The notes beneath the pieces were generated by a model, which was not told the origin of the DNA, did no database searches, and worked only from the letters and a program-made list of their open reading frames with translations. Positions 10,656-23,512 of a stretch of 64,000 nt of DNA are shown here, one piece after another. A program made the position numbers and the translations under genes. Numbering within the stretch: the stretch's first letter is position 1; each line of letters starts with the position of its first letter. The DNA is from Serinus canaria (taxonomy: Eukaryota; Chordata; Aves; Passeriformes; Fringillidae): the NCBI RefSeq assembly GCF_022539315.1, contig NC_066327.1:13308995-13372994 (forward strand), in the 5' to 3' direction.

Positions 10656-13600
10656 CCCCTGCAGGTGGGTAAATGTGTGATGAGCAGAACAGAGAATGGA
10701 CTCCAGTTTCCTCCTGAGTTCCCAGTGAACATCACACTCCTTTTTTCCACTCTGGCACTCTTAACAACATGTGCATTTTATTTCCAAAATTATTTAAACA
10801 TCAGGTGTGCTGTTAGAACTTGCAATCTTACCTCTGTGAATTCACATTTTCCTCCCCAAAACACCCCGTTTTAGTCCTGCTTAGTATTTTGATCTGCAGT
10901 GCAGGAAGGTGCCACTTGTGTCAGTCTGATTTTGTTAGGAGCAGTGCACATGTTCATTTGGAGTTTTGTTCATGTTTCTAATGGCAGGCAGCATGCAGAG
11001 CTAATTAATGGTGTATGGGAAGAAGTCACTGATGAGTCCAGATTGAATATCTTCAGACAAAAAGAGCTGCAGGTCTCCTGTTGAGTTTAAAGAACAGCCC
11101 TGCTGAACCTTTGATATGCAACCAGATGCAGCATGTAGAAGTTACCAAATCAAGGGTTAGAGGGGATGAAATTAGTTCAGTTGACTCTTATTTTCTATGT
11201 TTACACTTCCAGAAATTATCATTACCTTGTGGGTAGCTAATCTAAATATAGAGGTTCTTAATTTTTTGCTCCCTAATTATAGAGGTCACTACAGCAACTT
11301 TCATTATCTCATTCAGTGTTTTCTTGATGTGGATGGAGAAATTGGGATTTTTTTGTATTTTCAGCATATCAACCTATTTTGATGTCATGCAATGTAGAAA
11401 TCAAGCAGGGAGGACCAAATAGTATTTGGGGTTCCTAATAGTAATACACTTTGAGTTCAGGTGGTTTTAGCTGTTTGCCTTTCATGGTGGGTGTATCAGT
11501 GTAGGTAGAATGGTTGTTGCTGAGGAATGGCAGAATTGCATGGTTCATGCTCAAAGCAGCAGCTTTTCTGTTTAAAATGACAGAAAATAGAAGTATGAAC
11601 AGGCAGGAAATGCAGCAGGAGCTTCTGAACCATTTTGATTGTACTGGTTTTTGCACTGTGGGTAGAGAGGATAGCATAGGTGGGGCTTGAGGTGAATTTC
11701 TTATCCTGCTGATCTGGGGTTCAAGCAGAACTGCTTAACAAGGAGTGATTTATAACCAGATACACATTTCATCAGTAGGAATATTTCTTATCTTGAGTAG
11801 AGGAGTGTTTTTCCAGCCTACAGTCAGTGAGGCACATCATGTCCTTGTTGCACATCCATTTCATGAAGGCTGGGGATGGGTACCTTGATCTTTTCCCCCA
11901 GATCTCTCCATGGCAAGTGTCTTGCCTTTTTTTTCTTGTGGGGAATCCCATTGTGTTCTGCACTGACAGCTTTCAGTGCTGCAGGCATTTCAGGCTGGCA
12001 CATCCTCCATCCACATCTCTGCCCTAATCCTTGTCCCTGTGCAGGGGGAAGAGGCTTGCAAGGAACAGGAAGATGGGGAGAAAAGATGGAAAGGTTTTCA
12101 TCTTCAGGGCTCTTCTCTGCCATTGCACAGACTTCCTGAAACAGTTGCTCTGCTATTTGTTCCAGCCATCAAACCCAGAAGGAAATCCCTAATTTGGTGT
12201 ATGATTTCTTTCTAGTTTCAGTCTATAAAGTGAGCATGGGGGGCATGATTCAATACTAAATGAAGGAGAACATCAGTGTTACTCCTTGAAAACCTCGATT
12301 TTGATGTCTGCCTGAATTTGTACTCTGAAGGATTTTCTGCCAGGATAGCAAGTGGCCTCATCATTTGCTGTGAAGGATGAGAAAGATTTGCTGTTGGATG
12401 CAGTTCAGCTGTGGGGTTTTGAGTTAATATGAGATTTCTCCTTTTGGGACAATGTGCTTGCTGTACTTCCTGCATTGACTAGTCATTATTGATATCCCCA
12501 TCTTCCCCCTGCTCCCTCCTTGACTCCTTGGGAAGGTCTTAGGCCTGGGATTTACAGCCCTTTTTGGTATATGGTGACTGTTACAGCAAAGATGGATGGG
12601 AAGGGGAGCTCTTGTATGTTCCTCTGCCTGAAAACTTTCTCAAGGTTAGAGATCATGGGTGACTTTTATTGTTACCTTTTCTGACAACAGCCTCTCAATA
12701 TGAAATAGAAAGCAAAATAGAAGAGTGGCAACTAACTGGAAATAGACCTGAAAGGATTGGCAGGGAGATAAAAGTTGCTTATTGTTTATAGTATTTGTCT
12801 GCTTAAAGCCCACTTCTCTCTGAGAGCCTGGCTTACTTAAAAAGGAATTGCTGCTCTGAGAGAAGTTTCCTATATCCTAACTGTGTTATAGAAACATGTT
12901 GTGAAAGCAGTTGCCATGAAATTGAATTACAGGTGTTGTATTCTTCACTGCTTAAATTGCTCTATTATATCGCAGGCCTCATCGTTTTGTTTTGAACAAA
13001 TAACTGCAATTTAGTAGGAGCCTAAGAGATGATGGTATTAGCAGGCAGGGGTTGTTTAAGGCTTCCTTAATGATGGAAAATTGTTCTTATCCATTTACCA
13101 TGTGTTGTCTTCGTAAAAATGCATGTGCAGTGAATGGAAAACAAAAACGATTCCCTCATGGCATCTTTTTCCTAGGTTTGTTTTTATATTTTGCAGTGTG
13201 TGAAACAAACCCGAGTAGGTTTTTAGATTAGTCAGGGCAATATGGTCATTCATATCACACAGCTCTGATACATCAGGTGGTGGCACTGGATGTGGTCAGA
13301 TGTTTCACTTCATTCACTTTCACTTTGCTGGTATTAAGTACATGGTTTTTCAACCTAAAACTTCCCAGGTTTTCATGGCTTAGGGTTTTAAAAGATCCTT
13401 CAGGAAATTTTTAAAAATAACTCTTAAGTGGTGAAAGCAATTACTGGTTTAGGCCAGAAGTTAAAATCATTCTTTCTAGATTTGTCTAGGTTTAGATTCC
13501 TAATTGCTGCTCTGTGTGCTGCTTTCTCCCAGCCCACTCAGGCCCAGTTGCCTTTTCTTGGATGTGCTTTGCAGTTTACCCTGGAGCTCAATGTATGTGA

Positions 13601-13861
13601 ATTGCTGCCTTTGGCTTGGAAACAGGGTAACTCCAGCAGAAAAGGGATGCTTGCAGAGATCTCAGGCTTGAAAATTAACCTTGCTTCCCCTCCTTCCTAT
13701 CCAGGTCTGTATTAATCTACAAAAGACTCTCTACTGAAATTCAGAAGCAAAACCTGCTGTGTCATGTGGCTCAGAACAAGCTTTATCAGTTTCCTCTGTT
13801 CCAACCTGTTACTAGTCCAGAGATTCGGTGAAGTGTTACATATTCCAATTTCACAGAGAAA
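10656..13861. other. Non-coding sequence, nothing recognised
   Basis: About 3.2 kb without a recognisable gene or repeat. Overlapping frames of 60-99 codons at 11772-12215 on both strands are mutually exclusive and lack domains. Pyrimidine tracts followed by CAG occur but none pairs convincingly with a downstream donor. Confidence 0.55.
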
Positions 13862-14085
13862 ATGAGGTTAGGAAGGATAGGGAGAGGTCAGTTTGTCCAT
13901 CCCTTGCCTGAAGGCAGGACCTGTTCTTCCAGGTCCTGCTTTACCCTTGACAGATGGCTGTCTGACCTGTCCTTAAAATCCCTCAGCCATCGAGATTTGC
14001 TTACTTGCTTTGAGGTGTCACTTGTGGAAAGCCAATTAAATCTGCTTCAGTGCTCTTATTTAGCCCATGTTCCATTAGCAATTAG
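13862..14085 (-). mobile_element. Old CR1/L3-type LINE 3' end, minus strand
   Basis: The order of blocks matches the reverse complement of the older CR1/L3 3' region known from reptiles and birds: GAGAGGTCAGTTTGTCCATCCC, then TTGACAGATGGCTGTCTGACC, CTTAAAATCCCTCAGCCA, GAGATT and CTTCAGTGCTCTTA. Divergence is much higher than in the four avian CR1 copies, implying an older insertion. The exact subfamily cannot be assigned from memory. Confidence 0.6.
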
Positions 14086-15021
14086 GATCTGTTTTCTTCC
14101 TTGTTTCAGGGTTTTTCTATACATGTTCTTTGCACATGTTTTTGTTTTATTTTTCCCTTTCCTGCTCCTCTCCTGATTTAAAATGTGATCTTTCAACATC
14201 TGCTTTTAGCCAGTTTATGTGTCAGGCCTCTGATGCTCTGCCCACTTGGCTGAAGGGAGTATGCAAGTTCCCTAATACTTCAAAAATTTCAATTTCATGG
14301 CAATCTTTAAGAATAAAAAAGGGAGTGGGGCAGTTTTTGGAGCGAGTTCTTTTGAATGTGTATTTTTGCTGACAAACCTTTATATTGATGCTTTTAGTAA
14401 ATCTTTTTCTCTTGTCTCTTGAAATGTGATATGAGAAAATAAAACTGCTTCACAAAGTTCTGTAAAAAATTAATGTGTACTGTAGTTTAGAAGATAGATC
14501 ACTGGAGGGCATTTAAATGTTATGTTTTTGTTTCCTGCAAATTTTATTTTAATGAAACCAAATACTTAGTAGGGACTGTTTCAGAAATCCAACAAAGTGC
14601 TGCTGGTACTAAAAGAATTAAGAGAGGAGAAATGAGGGGCAGAGACTGCACAGCCTAATGAGGGGACATAAGCCTAATGATGCAAAATTGCAAATTGCCC
14701 AAATTACCAAGCACTGTCCCCTGCATGCAGCTCTGCTTTTAGGGCTCTCCAGAGCTGCTCAGGATTCAGATGTGCTGGCAGTGTCGTGTGCCTGGTGCCA
14801 GTCCCAGCAGCCACAGAGCCTCTGTGTGACTCCAGCCAGGGCTGCCACTCCATGTGCTGACAGGAGCCTTTCCAGGCTCTGAACTGCCCTGCTGCACAAA
14901 GCTGCAGTGGGCAGGGTAGGGAATGAACTTGTGGCATGACAGGGGGAGGTGGTGCAGTGCCAGAGATGCGGGTTCCCTTGCCCAGCACCCCTTGATTCTC
15001 TGCTCTTGGAGGCAAACTGGT
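14086..15021. other. Non-coding sequence, GC-richer toward the LTR
   Basis: The 14720-15020 part is GC-richer but CpG-poor, so it is not an island. The three overlapping minus-strand frames there (97-122 codons, 14704-15076) run into the LTR and show no domain. No gene recognised. Confidence 0.5.
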
Positions 15022-15545
15022 TGTCCTGGTTTGACATTGACCAAAGTCCAGCCACCCACGAAAGCTGCTCACTCACCCTCCCCTGCCACAGCTGGGCAGA
15101 GGAGAGAAAAAATTAATGAAGGTTTCATGAGCTGAGATGAGGACTGGGAGAAAACACTCCAAGGGCAAAACAGGCTCAGGTACAAACTTAGAGGTACAAA
15201 GTGAGTACCAAGGTCCTCACCACAGCCTGCAGAGGAGACTCTCCAGGTGCTCACCTGCAGCACCTCTTCCCCCCCTTCTCCACTGACCTTGCTGTCTCCA
15301 TGTTGTTTCCCTCACATGTCCTCACTCCCTCCTCCTCTTCTCTGGCTAGGAGAATACTACACCCCACTTTGGTTTGATTTCCTTCTAAATATGTTACCAC
15401 AGAGTCATTACCATCCTGTCTCATTGGCCCAGCCTTGGCCAGCAGCATGTCCATCCTCAGAGCCGTGAGGGGTTGGCTCTGCCAGACATTCTGGAAGCTT
15501 CCAGCAGCCTCTATGGCTACCAGAAAGGCAGGCTGTGCAGAACCA
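15022..15545 (-). mobile_element. Decayed endogenous-retrovirus LTR, probably solo
   Basis: Starts with TGTCCTGGTTTG, a boundary typical of a family of avian LTRs, followed by the characteristic CCAGCCACCCACGAAAGCTG and CTCACTCACC blocks, a GAGCTGAGATGAGGACTGGG segment, and then CACTGACCTTG, CTAAATATGTTACC, GCCTTGGCCAGCAGCATGTC and AGCTTCCAGCAGCCTCT. Compared with the copy type I remember, the central part is shorter and lacks the tandem arrays often found there, so an internal deletion is likely. The strand is inferred. No gag, pol or env remnant is visible on either side, and I could not find a clean target-site duplication. No coding potential. Confidence 0.72.
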
Positions 15546-16961
15546 GCTCATGGGTGCATGAGTGATGGTGCAGCTTCAGCATCCCCAGCACGAGATGAGG
15601 GCTCCTGCTTGCAGCCAGGGAAGCATTTGGGGCATCTGCTGCACTGCAGGGTGAGTGTCCTAAAAGGGCAAAGATGGTTTGATGGGACAGCAGAACTAGA
15701 GCCCAGGGTTCAGATAAAAGAAAGGTGAAAATGTCGATGTTTTACAGAGGAGTGTTTACCTTCTCGCTGCTTGCTCTTCCTGACCCATAAAAGCTGCCAA
15801 CTGTGGTGTCAGGCTGATAAAATGTTCACACAGCTCTAGCCAGAGCAATGAACCATGACCAAAAAAACTGAGGGATTTTGGGGTTTTTCCCTTAGCTTTT
15901 GCCAAGAATTCAAGCAAAAGTGTAAAAATGTGTTTTTCTCACCGGTGTCACTTTCTGCTCCCAAAATCCATCTGTATAAGCAGGTCTGTCTTACCTTTGG
16001 GGTGCTGGTTATTCCTTCTCCTTTTGTTTGTAGAGGTCAAGGATGAAGCACAGCCTTAGCTTCAGTTCTATAACCTTGATAATAGTGAGATACCTGATGG
16101 TTTTGTGCAGCCTGTGTGCCTCAGAGATGTGATAACCAGATATTTTTTCTGCTGATGGCTGGTTGCTCATCTGAGTAAACTGGAATAATTCAGGGCAAGT
16201 CTTAGGTTTCCTTTAGAAATGGAACGAAGCATTTTGCAGCAAATGCAAAATCATGTGAGATAAGTGGTGAGATTACTCAGTTAAAGCAGAATAAAAACTG
16301 GGAGGGATGTAATTCGTTGTTTTATTTTTTTCAAGCTGCTGACATGACGTGAGAGTTGCTAATGCAGTCTGAAGTACAAATGATCTGCAAAATTCCCTGA
16401 TAACTACCTGAGAATTCTCATTCCATCAGCAGCTTCTATGTTATCATAAATGAGACAGCTTGAAAGGCACTTGTTGCATTTTGTACTGCGTGCAGAAGTC
16501 ATTTACACTTCAAATGAACTAGCCTAGATTATTTTTGATGGGTTTTTTTCTGCACAGCTTTCATAAGCAATGGAACTATGCTGAATTACTACTCTGTAAC
16601 ATTTAACAATTCAAGATTCAGGGCGTGAGATGTGGCAAATAAACACCCTGGTGAAGCTGCTTAGCAGGTGGGATAGTAAAAACAGGGCTTCAGGGAGTCA
16701 GATTGGGATGTCTGATCACCTCCTAAAGCTGACAAATGTTTAGATTTTAATTGTAATCTGTTTTTCTGCTCTGATAACAGAGCTCAGAGGGTGAATGTGT
16801 GTCTGACTCTTGGGACCCCAGGCTCAGCCCCAGAGGCTGGTTTCCATCCAGAGTGAATGGTCAGAGGCACAAATTCAGGAGTGATGCAGAGAGGATGAAC
16901 ACGGAGTTTGGTCTTCATCCTGGAGGTGAAATAAACCTAAGGGAGTCTCTCCAAAGCTCCA
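15546..16961. other. Non-coding sequence, nothing recognised
   Basis: No gene or repeat recognised. The stretch near 16300-16620 has the low-GC, motif-dense texture of conserved non-coding DNA (for example a GAGAATTCTC palindrome near 16411), but conservation cannot be judged from one sequence. Confidence 0.5.
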
Positions 16962-17025
16962 GGGCTCAATTCTCAGCTGCTGAAAACCAGCACAGTTCAG
17001 TAGAACTGAGGCTGAGGATCTGTCC
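16962..17025. repeat. Ancient amniote fold-back repeat fragment
   Basis: Reads GGGCTCAATTCTCAGCTG near the left and GAGGCTGAGGATCTGTCC near the right. This resembles an old amniote interspersed repeat whose two halves are inverted copies (a left CAAATTCTCAGCTG-type end and a right CAGCTGAGGATCTGGCC-type end around a TTGAAGTCAATGG-type core). The core is diverged here. I cannot name the family with confidence. Confidence 0.4.
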
Positions 17026-19249
17026 ATGTGACTTTGTGCTTGTACAACAGAAGATGAAATACAAATGCATGTTTAGGTGGTGTGGGCCATGTGTAAGGAT
17101 GAAGCAGCAATGTGCCAAAAGCTTCCTAATCTGCAGTTTGTTCAATTCCTGCTATTTATCTCCCCATCAGCATTCCAATATCTCTGTACTAATCTGAAAG
17201 ACTCTCCATGCTGAATATAATGAATGTACAGAGGTCCAAAAAGGCCTGGGATGCTGATGGTTGCAGTGTTAAAGATAATTATCTGGTGTTTCTAGTCCAG
17301 ATGCAATCCTGGAAAGCATGAAAACAGCTTCGGGTTGTACACTCATGGTGCTAGGAGAGGTCAGCAGGGGGGAGATGCTCACAAACTAATTGGACTTCTG
17401 GGATTCTGTTTTAAGGAGTGCCTTCATATAAAACAATGTATGTACCTACCCAGGATGTGCTGCTCAGTTGTTTCCTAAACTGACAGTTGTGTTAAGATAA
17501 GAGATGTTTTTATTTCACCAAAGCCCTTTTTCTCCAAGTCCAAAAGAGCCTGGAAATTATTATCTCAGGAAAAATACCTTGGGGTATGTGTGTGAAAAAG
17601 GTGATGTGTTCTGCAGTGCTGGCAGGGTCACCCTGCCTGCCTCAGTCTCCTTTCTGAATGCTGTTTATGAAGGAGAACAACTCAAAATGCAAAGGATGTG
17701 AGTGGCTGTGGGTTTTATCTAACAGGGTACAAAGTGGCCCATCCTGAACTGAGGGAGGTGTTGCTACCTGGGGGAGGCTCTTCATCCTCCCTGTGTGGCT
17801 GGAGAGATATAAGTGTTGACTTCTAATGAATATTCATCAGCTGTGTGTGTGTGGAGGGTTTTACAGCCTGTCACTGCAGCCTTATCTTGGGCATTAGGGA
17901 GAGGAGGCAGCTCCTGGGTTTGGTGTCTCATGTTGGGCAGGGTAAAATACAGCACCCTGTGAGCCTGGAGGGGCCAAAGCTTGTGGGTACTGAAAGGGAG
18001 CCCTGCACAGCTCAGAGAATACCAAACAGGGAGTGCCCAAGGACAAGCAAACATAGGAAAATAAAAAGGAATCCTGAGCAGGCAGTAAATATTGTGCTTA
18101 GGAGGCCTCTCTTCTCATCCCCTGAATTTATGGCCTCAGTGCCTGCATTTTCCATCTTGCATCACTGTTCTGGGCCTGCCTAGGTGATTGTGTGCTGACC
18201 TTTCTCATTGTTTATAGTTCTTGCCTGCCAGGACAGTACTGGTTGGGGTTGTGGGACACGTTTTAAAGCCCCCCAAAGTTGTTTTTTCTCAATTTTTTAT
18301 TTTCCCATGATGGGGTTACCCATTCCCAGTACTCTGCTGGTCTCTCTGAAAGGCCCTTCATGACTCCCAGTGCCTTTCCAGACACAGCTGCATCCTCTGT
18401 CCTTGAGGTGTCTGGGGACATTTGGGTTCTGCCATCTTAGGCAAAGCTCTGAGTTTTGGGAGCCAAGTGGGGAAGCAGCATGGATCCTGCTGCTGGCTTT
18501 TATTGGGGTTCATGTTCTCTGGATTTAAGTGTGTAAGATTTAATAGTCCAGCCTGAGCTGCTTGTGTGGGTGTCCCTTTCAGTGAGTGGGCAGAGGTGGC
18601 TGCAGGTGCTGTGTTTGTTGAACACCATCTCTCTTCTCACTGTTGGGCACAACCAGTGTGCTGGATGTGGGAAAACAACTCCAAAACCAAGGGGTCCCTA
18701 CTCTTCCCTTCTGGGCTTCACCTTCTCTAGCACAAAGTACAGGGCATTTATATAAATTAAATATTTATTCCAATATTTTTATTATTTAAATAAATTAAAA
18801 CCAGAACATTCCTCATGAAACAAGATTGCTCCACTGAGTATTCCCAGAGCCTTGTGTAATACAGACATAACATTCTCCTTGTTGTGGAGAGGGAGGTGCT
18901 GGAGTGAAGAAGGGAAGAATGGAAAGAAAATTGCCTCCAAAAAGCAGTTACTGAGGTGGATGAGGCAGGTTTGACATGTCATACTTGGCCTGTTCATTCA
19001 AATAGCTGTGACATTGTTTGCAGGATAACTTTGCATCTCAGCTGATTATGCCCTTTGTTTTCCTAGTACCTTGTATTTGGATAAAAATGCTTTTTTTTTT
19101 CCTTTGGATTAACAGCAAATCACTGTTTCTTTGTTAGGTGATTGAGAAGGTTTTAATTTTCCATGCTGAAAATCACCCAGCAGCTGTTTAAATGAAAAAT
19201 CTGTTTTGTAAGAAAAACAGAACAACCCAAAAATTACCAGTAGCTAAAA
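17026..19249. other. Non-coding sequence, nothing recognised
   Basis: No gene, RNA or repeat recognised. The 112-codon frame at 17845-18183 (plus) and the 90-codon frame at 17782-18054 (minus) overlap each other and are chance. A short GT run lies near 17843-17851. Confidence 0.5.
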
Positions 19250-19550
19250 AGTACTTGCAGCATCTGTTGTTTAACTATATCTGTGTTGCAATTAGCAACA
19301 AACTGTAATAACATACCAGCATTTAGCTGCATTAATTTTATTTCGTTTTTTATAGTACTTTATTATTCTTTCAAGTGGGTTCTGCAAAAATACAAAAGAT
19401 ATGACAAATACTTAATAAATGAACAGGCAAATAGATAAGCTTATTATAACTTTATGCAAAGTCTGTTGGAGATGTATTTTTCCTAAAATAAACAAATTGA
19501 TAGAAAATTATAACGCTTCCAGAAAAGAGGTGTATGAGCAATGATTAGAC
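19250..19550. promoter_or_regulatory. AT-rich block resembling conserved non-coding DNA
   Basis: About 300 bp of very AT-rich but non-repetitive sequence with several octamer- and homeodomain-like words (GCAATTAGC near 19288, TTATGCAAAG near 19452). It has no simple-repeat structure and no stop-free frame. This texture is typical of vertebrate conserved enhancers, but the call is only suggestive without an alignment. Confidence 0.25.
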
Positions 19551-22500
19551 TCACACCTGTTCAGTCACTAAAGCTTAATTGGTTGTGATTTTGTGTTTGA
19601 GGGCTCCATATCTCACTCCTGTCATGCTGTTCAGTTTGGGATCTCTGTATTATTTTCTTATTTCTTGCTTGTACGTGGCTACAGAAGGGTGCTCTTTGAG
19701 TTATGACAATTCAATATCATATTAGCCCCTGAGCTGAGGTTTAAAGCTGTTTCAAATCAGTGTCAACTGGCCTAAGGTTGGCTTAAATATAAATGATGGA
19801 GGCAGCTCCTTGGGCACATTCCCAGCCCCTTGCCCTGCTGTGGAAGGACATGGTTGCAGGCTAGCAGGTCTGACTCATCTCTTGCCTCTGGCAGTAATTT
19901 AGCTAATTAGCTCAAATATACCACCTGAACTTAGATGAACTCCTGTGTGCAGGTAAAATCTGGGGCTCCCAGTTTTATGCACTGCTGACATCTATGTGTG
20001 CAGGGTCTGACTGACTGTAATTTCTCTAATTTGTGAAGCAGAGCAGGAGACCCATTCCGTGTATCCCACTTGCAGACAGTTGATTGAATAGTTCAATCAG
20101 CTATTGCTTATATAGATCTGCAGAAATATCCTCTCAAATGAGGACACTTGTATCAAATGGAGACACTTAAGCTGGTTTTTACTTTTTCCTTTTTTTCCTT
20201 TTTTTTTGGTGTGTGATGGGAAGATGATACATCATATGTACATCTCTGTGTTCCAGAGTATTAAGTGTAAGATCTGTTTATAAATGCAGCTAATGAAATT
20301 GGGGACTGTGTGGCCTCCAACCATTTAATATAATAGCATGAGCAATCTCCCTCCATTACGTTTGAGTGGAGGCAGTTCATGCTAAAGTGCTGGCTCCCTC
20401 AGGAGCCAGGGAGCCCTGATTGAATCTCACTTGCAGAATGGCCAGTGAAGATAAGTTTGTTGCAGGGCAGATGACAGCTCTGACTCGACAGAAACTGCAG
20501 TGCTCAGGGGAAGGGCTGCCTCGAGCCTGTTAATGCATTTTTCTTTCTCTTTCACTGCTGGCTTTGCAGCTTTGCAGCAAAGGCAAGTGTCCTGTGTTCG
20601 TGTTTGACAGAGGCACTGAGGTGCAGTGGTGCTGGGTGATGCTGCTCTGCTCTTGGCTGAAATGGCTTTGGGCTTTCTCCTGCCAGCTCTTGGTCCAGAG
20701 CAAATAGTTCCTTTGAGAGGATGGTTCTCCAGCATTAAAAACTCTGTTCTGTCTTCTGGCTTACTTTTATCAGAAGACTAATTTAAATTGTTGGGAATTT
20801 TCTTGACTACCGTGAGGTCCTTCTAACAAGGGGGATGACCAAGCCACAAAACGACCAACCCTCCTTTTTATCCCGTTATAATGTGTTTCAAACCACAGAA
20901 GTTGTTGGGAGATGCTTAACAAATGAGTTTTGACACAGGTTGATGAGCTGATGTGTGCTCTGCTGCAGTCTGTCTGTCTGGAGCGGTGCCCATCGCTGGC
21001 AGGGTGTTGTTTCTGTGAGGAGACAGCCACACCATCCCCTCGTGGCCACTTGGCAAGGAGAACTTACCTTCTCACCACCACTGGTAAATAGTGTGGGGAT
21101 GAGAAGCCTGAAAATACGTGATGCTCCTGCCTTTGGCTCAAGATTCGGTGTGGATCCTGAGCCTGCTTTCTGTTCCTGCAGGGAAAGCTCTTGGGGACTA
21201 TTTCAGCACCAGCCACCAGCATGGAACACCACTGGTTTTGCAGGGGGAAAATAAAATTGCTCCAGACAAAGGCCTGTAATATTTGACTATAAATACATCT
21301 GACAGAAGTTGCAGCTGCCTGCATATCAGGGCAGGGCAGTACTTGACTGGAACCATGAAGACTGAAGTGAGCTCACAATTCAGTAGAACACTACAGAAAT
21401 GGGCTTGCAGGGTACTGGCCTGTATCGAGAGGAAACAGGAATTCTGCAAGACAAATAACAATTCCCAAATGCTTATCTAGCACAAACACATTGAGCAAAA
21501 TAAAGTTGCCTCTTTCAAGTGAACATTTCATGCTGATGAGAAAACCTGGTGACGTCTTCAGTGGTGGAAAGCAACCAGAAAGGGGAAAATTTGAGAGGGA
21601 GAGAGGGGTGGAGTTGGAGATGCAAATCTGTAAGAGAGACAAATCAGCTGCAGCTTTCAGACTCTCTTCACCCCTCTTCCATCCCTGTGGGATTGTGGGC
21701 AGGGGCTCATGTGATGTGGGCAGCAGCTGAATGTGCAGCAATGTGCTTCTGCTGGATCCCCCTGGACACAGTGGATCCCTCTGCTCTGTCTTGTCACAGT
21801 GGTTGCTCACTTTGTGTTTTCTGTAGTGACATTGTGCAAGGCAGCCTCAGCCTTTGGAGGAACTCTGGCTGTTATTTTACATCTCCAGAAATAACCCTCT
21901 GCACACCCAGGATCAATCTGAGACTGCCTTTTATGTGTGGCTTTTCCCAGCCTTCCCACTGTTTTACAGGCATATAATAATTTTACCAAAAGCAACGTTG
22001 CAAATCCAAGGAGTTCAGAGTTAAGCTTAAGTACATCATAAACCTCAATGAGAGGGTTATTCTGCTGTACTATTCTATCCTATGGGGGAATTAATTTATC
22101 AGAAGTGCAAGAGGAGGTTGGTGCTTCTCTCTCCCACTTAGAAATGTATGGGTGAATGTAATGGTACTTCTCAATCTCCTGGAATTGGAGTGTGGTGGCA
22201 TTTTTTGAGAATACTGAAGGACTTCTGTGTGTTTTATTGAGAATGGCACATGAACAATGTGCCACGAATGTGGTTTGCAGAGCCTTGTTTTTCACTGCCA
22301 AGCTTGAAGCTTTCAGCCTTGAGATTCCCTGTGCAAGTTTGTGAAGGGAGATGGAACACCTGGAAAAAACTTGTGATGTTCTGAATGTAGGGGATGTAGT
22401 TCCTTGGTTCAGTTAGCCTGGCACACTCACTGGGGTAAATCCAAAAATCAGGATGGCATGGCACAAGTTGGTGTGTGAGCAATATTTCATTTGAATGCCA

Positions 22501-22867
22501 TTTGAAAAACGTGGTGGTTCTAGTGCATAATTGCAAATCATCTCATGCTTTTATAATTAGCTTTGCCTAGATAAAATGTAATAAAATACAATATTTGTCC
22601 TCATGTGAGACAGTTGATTAATTTAATCACAGCTGTGATGAAGAGCTCATTTTGCTTCTAAGTTTCTTTCCAGTTTAGTTTTCTTTGCCTTTGAAGATGC
22701 AAATGCTGCTGATTTGGGGATCACTTGGAATTCCTGTCTTGTGAAAGGCAGGGCAGAACACTGAGTAATACAAAGTCTCTTGAAGCTGATTCACCCTCTC
22801 AGATCATTTTAGGATTTGGATTTCACTTGTGTTAATGACAAGAATTATGCATAAAACACATTTCTGA
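19551..22867. other. Non-coding sequence, nothing recognised
   Basis: Contains a 12-bp palindrome AGCTAATTAGCT at 19901-19912 and an 8-bp stem / 4-nt loop hairpin at 20390-20409. Frames of up to 142 codons (21549-21977 plus, 21391-21810 minus) overlap on opposite strands with no domain. No repeat family recognised. Confidence 0.5.
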
Positions 22868-22925
22868 ACTGGTTCTAAGTTTGGTGGGGCTCGAATCTGA
22901 GCTCTGGGTTCAAACCTGCTCAAAC
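22868..22925 (+). mobile_element. Possible MIR head (tRNA-derived) fragment
   Basis: The words GGGGCTCGAATCTGAGCTCT and GGGTTCAAACCTGCTCAAAC resemble the tRNA-related head of MIR, including a B-box-like GGTTCAAACC. No MIR core follows, and the A-box side is weak. It is not a functional tRNA because no cloverleaf can be formed. Confidence 0.25.
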
Positions 22926-23433
22926 TATAGAGTTATTATTAACTTTTTTTACTAATAATTTTTAAAGAGATGGAAATATAATCCAGTGTCTATATAATCT
23001 GCTACTGTCAGTTTGAATATTTGTAATATTTAGCACAACATGGCTGCAAATGAACTTGGGAGTCGACTGAAAAATTCAGTGTTTCTGTGTTTCTTCTCTC
23101 AGCTGGGCAAGTAATCCCTCAGTAACGCCATGAATTTAAATATTAAGCCTAGATCAGATCCCAAGGCTTTAATTTTTTCTGTTGGTGTAAATGCTTCATT
23201 TTGACCTGGCAGAAAGGTCATAACTCAGGGCAGCAGTTTCCCATCAGCGCTTTCAGGTGCTCTCCCCTTTCACTCTGTCCTGTTTTGTGGTTTCCTCCCA
23301 TTTCACACTGCTTGGTTTCCGATCTTCCCTCTGTCCTTCCTTTGCAACCATCCACTTTATTTTAATCTCCTTGACAGGACCCTCTTATCTGTTGCTGCCA
23401 AGCTCCATTTAGCCAGGGCTGCCTTGAGCAGAT
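22926..23433. other. Non-coding sequence, nothing recognised
   Basis: AT-rich at the left and more balanced at the right, without recognisable genes or repeats. Confidence 0.5.
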
Positions 23434-23512
23434 TTGTCTCTCTGCCTTGCGATGTCTCGCAGGGCGCCGTGCGCGGGCCCCGAGCTCCCACCACAGTGTG
23501 GGTTCGATAACT
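23434..23512. promoter_or_regulatory. Very small CpG cluster
   Basis: About eight CpGs in less than 80 bp (around GGGCGCCGTGCGCGGGCCCC, then CCCCGAG and TTCGATAA). It is too short for a standard CpG-island definition but is the second densest CpG spot in the window. It could be a decayed island, a GC-rich repeat remnant or a small regulatory site. Frames on both strands here (90-130 codons) lack domains. Confidence 0.3.

Noticed and set aside
22868..22925. Possible tRNA gene because of a B-box-like GGTTCAAACC
   Set aside because: No acceptor stem, anticodon arm or A box can be formed; a MIR head is the better, though weak, explanation.
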